8,227 nt of DNA from CAYVJW01 sp964451885 (GTDB taxonomy: Bacteria > Patescibacteriota > Gracilibacteria > UBA4473). The stretch spans positions 1 through 8,227 of the forward strand of contig CAYVJW010000076.1 in assembly GCA_964451885.1 (NCBI GenBank), read 5' to 3'. Positions 5,889-8,227 of this stretch are shown in pieces. The first letter of the stretch is position 1; each line of letters starts with the position of its first letter. The translations under genes and the position numbers were made by a program. Below the pieces are notes generated by a model. It worked only from the letters and a program-made list of their open reading frames with translations. It was not told where the DNA came from and ran no database searches.

Positions 5889-7856
5889 TTATGTCTGATT
5901 TTTTCCTTTTGTTTTAAGAGTTTCTACAATCAATTCTTCCAGCGCCACATACACAATCTCCAAACCCTCGATCGGATTCTTCTGGAAATCCGCGAAAATA
6001 TTCAGATAGGCTTTTCGTACATCTTCGCATTTGGCATATTGTTGAGCCAGAGCAATGGTGTTTCGCATACTGACCCCGATTCTTCCGAAATTTCCCTTTT
6101 TGGCTTCATATTCTTTTCTCCAGGTATCTGCAATTTTTAAAATATCCCGTAATCCAACAAGTAATTTCGTTGCTTGTGCTCTTCCTGATTCTTCTCCGTT
6201 AACAAGTTCGTTGAGGTACGGATTTGCTTCAAGTTCGGGGAGGCGGCTGGAGTTTTCATTTATAACCACTTCCCAAAGCAAATAAAATTCTTTGTCCGTA
6301 AGCCCCTGGAAAATGCTAAAAAACGGGTACAAAACAAGAACTTCGTCACAAGCATATCCTCTCAGCCTTTGATCTTCCTGTTCTTTCTGTTCCAGTACAG
6401 CATTCGTCCACTTATTTTTACGCTGGAGCAATTCTCCTTTTTTTAGCGCCGAATATTCCATTACCATGGATTGTCCGCGCGTACGGTCGAGAAGAGCTTC
6501 TCCTATATCCCCTGCGGCTCCGTAGGTGGCGGGATTTCCATCGATAATGATGAGGACTCCTTCAGCCGCGGTAATGGTGATGCCTTCATATTGGAAAGAA
6601 CGGTTTCCGTCTCCCAGTCCGTGAAGGATTGCTTGTACTTCCGGTTTGAGAGCATTTACTTCGTTGACATAGACTATGGCACCAGGGGTTTGGAGGCCTT
6701 CTGCCAAGGCAGTTAAAAAACGTTTTGTTCCTTCTTTGGTGTCAAATTCATAGCGGTGCATGAGATCAGGAGCTTCTATTCCCCTTCCACAGGAGAACCA
6801 GAAAAACGGGCGGTTCGTTTTTGCGGCGATATATTCAGCGGCTTCTGTTTTTCCCGTTCCTGATTCGCCAAGCATAAACGTCATTTCTTTTCCTTGTTCT
6901 TGCTGAGTATGTAAACATTCGGCTAGTTTGGAGAGATTCCAGGCAAAAGTCGGAGTTTCTTTGATTTCCGGTTTTACTTTCGGTACTTTTTCTTTTCCGT
7001 CTCCTCGTTTTCTGTTTAGGAGGTATAACTGGCTGAGCAATTCGGATACGCGCTGGGTTAGATTTTCTACGTTTATGCTTTCCAGATCAAACCCGCGAGT
7101 GCATTTGCTCACTTGTTCAAGAGCTTCTTCAATTTCTTTTTTTATCAACTCCGGTTTATTGTCTTTTCCTTTTTTGAAACACATTTCTTCTTTGATAACA
7201 GCCGCGATTTTTTCTTTGGTTTCTTTTCTTACGGCTTCTTCGCTGGACATTAAATTTTGTTCAAATTTATCGTATTTTCTGAATATCCTTTCAGCTACTC
7301 GCCATTCGTCCAGTGAAAATACATTATTTACGGATGCAAGAGTACAGGCTTGTTCAGCACTTGTTTTTCCCGGGCGAAGTTCTTGTTGTCTGCGGATATA
7401 GGAAACTATTACTTTTTCATCATACTGTTGCGACCGAACACGCCAAGGAGGATTATCATGCGCTCCGTGCCAGATAAGACTTTCGTAACCTTCAATCCAT
7501 TTCGGTATTTCGGATGGCGCTTCTACGTTTTCTGGTAGGGTTTTCATGATGTTGGGTAATGTTCTTACGAGGGGAGCTGAATCAGGCATAATCTTCTCTT
7601 CCTGTTCCCGTTGAAAAATAGGCGGTTCGTAATGTTTTATCAGGTCTATCAACTCTCCGAGCACAGCTCCCAATGTCTTTTTTTTACCGATTTTTATTCC
7701 TTCAGGAAAAGCAAGTTCCACTCCAACTTCTTCCAAAACTTCCGTACAGAATCTTGTTCTTATGCGGCTTAAGGCTTCTCCTAATTGTGAAGGCGAAAGT
7801 TCCTTACCGGAACTTTCGTCTTCAGGCAATTCCGAAGGCTGATCAGCGCCCATCAT
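5889..7856 (-). CDS. MoxR-type AAA+ ATPase with long N-terminal extension
   Basis: The 655-residue product carries its AAA+ core at about 300-480, with Walker A GESGTGKT (330-337), a Walker B-like IVYVNEVN (394-401), sensor 1 Asn441 in IIDGNP, and the ALLDRTR arginine-finger region (454-460). 'ALKPEVQAILHGLGDG' (402-417) after Walker B and the small-domain helices that follow are typical of the MoxR/CbbQ/NorQ (AAA_5) branch. Such ATPases form hexamers that remodel a client with a vWA partner. Walker B has Asn398 where nearly all members have Asp; catalytic Glu399 is kept. Residues 1-300 match no domain I recognise (charged, helical, with a Trp-rich patch near 119-140). The product is about twice the usual MoxR length. 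Two adjacent ATGs open the frame; the first is used, and no Shine-Dalgarno is seen. It heads the intact operon, with the repeat and vWA genes downstream. Confidence 0.87.
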   Translation of the reverse strand: MMGADQPSELPEDESSGKELSPSQLGEALSRIRTRFCTEVLEEVGVELAFPEGIKIGKKKTLGAVLGELIDLIKHYEPPIFQREQEEKIMPDSAPLVRTLPNIMKTLPENVEAPSEIPKWIEGYESLIWHGAHDNPPWRVRSQQYDEKVIVSYIRRQQELRPGKTSAEQACTLASVNNVFSLDEWRVAERIFRKYDKFEQNLMSSEEAVRKETKEKIAAVIKEEMCFKKGKDNKPELIKKEIEEALEQVSKCTRGFDLESINVENLTQRVSELLSQLYLLNRKRGDGKEKVPKVKPEIKETPTFAWNLSKLAECLHTQQEQGKEMTFMLGESGTGKTEAAEYIAAKTNRPFFWFSCGRGIEAPDLMHRYEFDTKEGTKRFLTALAEGLQTPGAIVYVNEVNALKPEVQAILHGLGDGNRSFQYEGITITAAEGVLIIIDGNPATYGAAGDIGEALLDRTRGQSMVMEYSALKKGELLQRKNKWTNAVLEQKEQEDQRLRGYACDEVLVLYPFFSIFQGLTDKEFYLLWEVVINENSSRLPELEANPYLNELVNGEESGRAQATKLLVGLRDILKIADTWRKEYEAKKGNFGRIGVSMRNTIALAQQYAKCEDVRKAYLNIFADFQKNPIEGLEIVYVALEELIVETLKTKGKNQT

Positions 7857-7891
7857 TAGAGGATGTTTAGTTAAGTTTGTTTTTAATTACA

Positions 7892-8227
7892 TTATTTTCT
7901 AAAAATATCAATTCTTTTTTGAATACCTTTTTGAATACCGTCGGACACCGATAAACTTTTATGTTTCGCCAATAATTTTATCCCTTGGTTGGAAATGGTA
8001 GTGAGATCTTTAAGGCAAAGCACTTGTCCTTTTTACTTACTGAGATGTTCAGCGGCTTTATCGGAAAGTGTTGTAATGCCGCTGATAAAAAGACTTCCTT
8101 TACTCCTTGCAAGCTGGCTTGCTCCATAATTAGTAATGTTTTTTAAATTGTCAAGAGTAAGTCCTCCTTCATCAGGGCTGTTTCATGCTAACAAAGCAAA
8201 ATAAGATTAATTCATTTCGAGAAGAGA
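7892..8227 (-). pseudogene. decayed paralogue of the 24-residue-repeat protein (3' part)
   Basis: Reading the minus strand toward the TAA at 7892-7894 gives a clear homologue of the repeat protein: units such as GITTLSDKAAEHLSK and DLTTISNQGIKLLAKHK, then a tail (GIQKRIDIFRK) resembling IISERIKTYK of the intact gene. The frame is broken by TAA at 8033-8035, replacing the His of the 'SKH.GQ' unit, by TGA at 8183-8185, and by another TAA at 8207-8209. Similarity is good to about 8182 and faint to 8203; the 5' part lies outside the window or is lost. It ends 35 bases before the MoxR start, so it was probably the first gene of the same operon. This fits a duplication followed by loss. Sequencing error is an alternative, but three stops make that unlikely. 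Confidence 0.75.

Noticed and set aside
6928..7401. 157-residue plus-strand frame inside the AAA+ gene
   Set aside because: It is an antisense shadow, rich in Ser, Phe and Leu as expected from the reverse of a charged helical region.
5889..7856. AAA+ protein as a magnesium chelatase or gas vesicle GvpN gene
   Set aside because: No chelatase subunits or gas vesicle genes are nearby, and the long N-terminal extension fits neither family.
8183..8185. In-frame TGA as recoded glycine (Gracilibacteria code)
   Set aside because: TGA terminates the desulfurase and the HNH gene, never occurs inside the intact genes, and the same remnant also has in-frame TAA codons.

Overview
The window looks like a fragment of a small-genome, AT-rich bacterium, most plausibly a member of the Candidate Phyla Radiation (Patescibacteria), perhaps Peregrinibacteria-like. 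This placement is inference. It rests on low-complexity word repeats between genes, near absence of Shine-Dalgarno sequences, a short membrane-anchored Cys-rich 'CxCDEGY' protein and a HHIIP-type HNH protein. TGA is read as stop: it ends the desulfurase and the HNH gene and is absent from the interior of every long gene. The glycine-TGA code of Gracilibacteria is therefore unlikely. No rRNA, tRNA, CRISPR array, insertion sequence or convincing hairpin terminator was seen.

Layout. Left end (1-793, minus): a membrane-anchored Cys-rich protein, possibly followed by an overlapping tiny ORF. A back-to-back promoter region (815-881) separates it from the only plus-strand gene, a divergent NifS/IscS-type cysteine desulfurase (889-1938), which looks leaderless. 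That gene meets a RelE/ParE-type toxin gene tail to tail with no base between their stop codons. The toxin is preceded by its ribbon-helix-helix antitoxin (one-base TAATG overlap), with a promoter whose -10 sits inside an inverted repeat. Upstream is an HNH nuclease-like gene with its own promoter.

Right half (3172 to the end, minus): a co-directional cassette read from high to low coordinates. It contains a decayed 24-residue-repeat gene (pseudogene, 7892 to the edge), a MoxR-type AAA+ ATPase (5889-7856), an intact 24-residue-repeat protein (5157-5873), and a protein joining an N-terminal HExxH metallopeptidase-like region to a C-terminal von Willebrand A domain with a full MIDAS (3172-5088).

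Working together (inference): MoxR ATPases usually act with a vWA partner to remodel or load cofactors into a target protein (RavA/ViaA, NorQ/NorD, CbbQ/CbbO, CobS/CobT). Here the pair comes with a repeat protein that could be a target adaptor or substrate receptor, and with a possible protease built into the vWA partner. This MoxR / repeat protein / HExxH-vWA trio, with the remnant of a second repeat protein upstream, is the best candidate for an undescribed system in the window. The toxin-antitoxin pair and HNH gene beside it give the region an accessory, defence-like flavour but no proof of that role.
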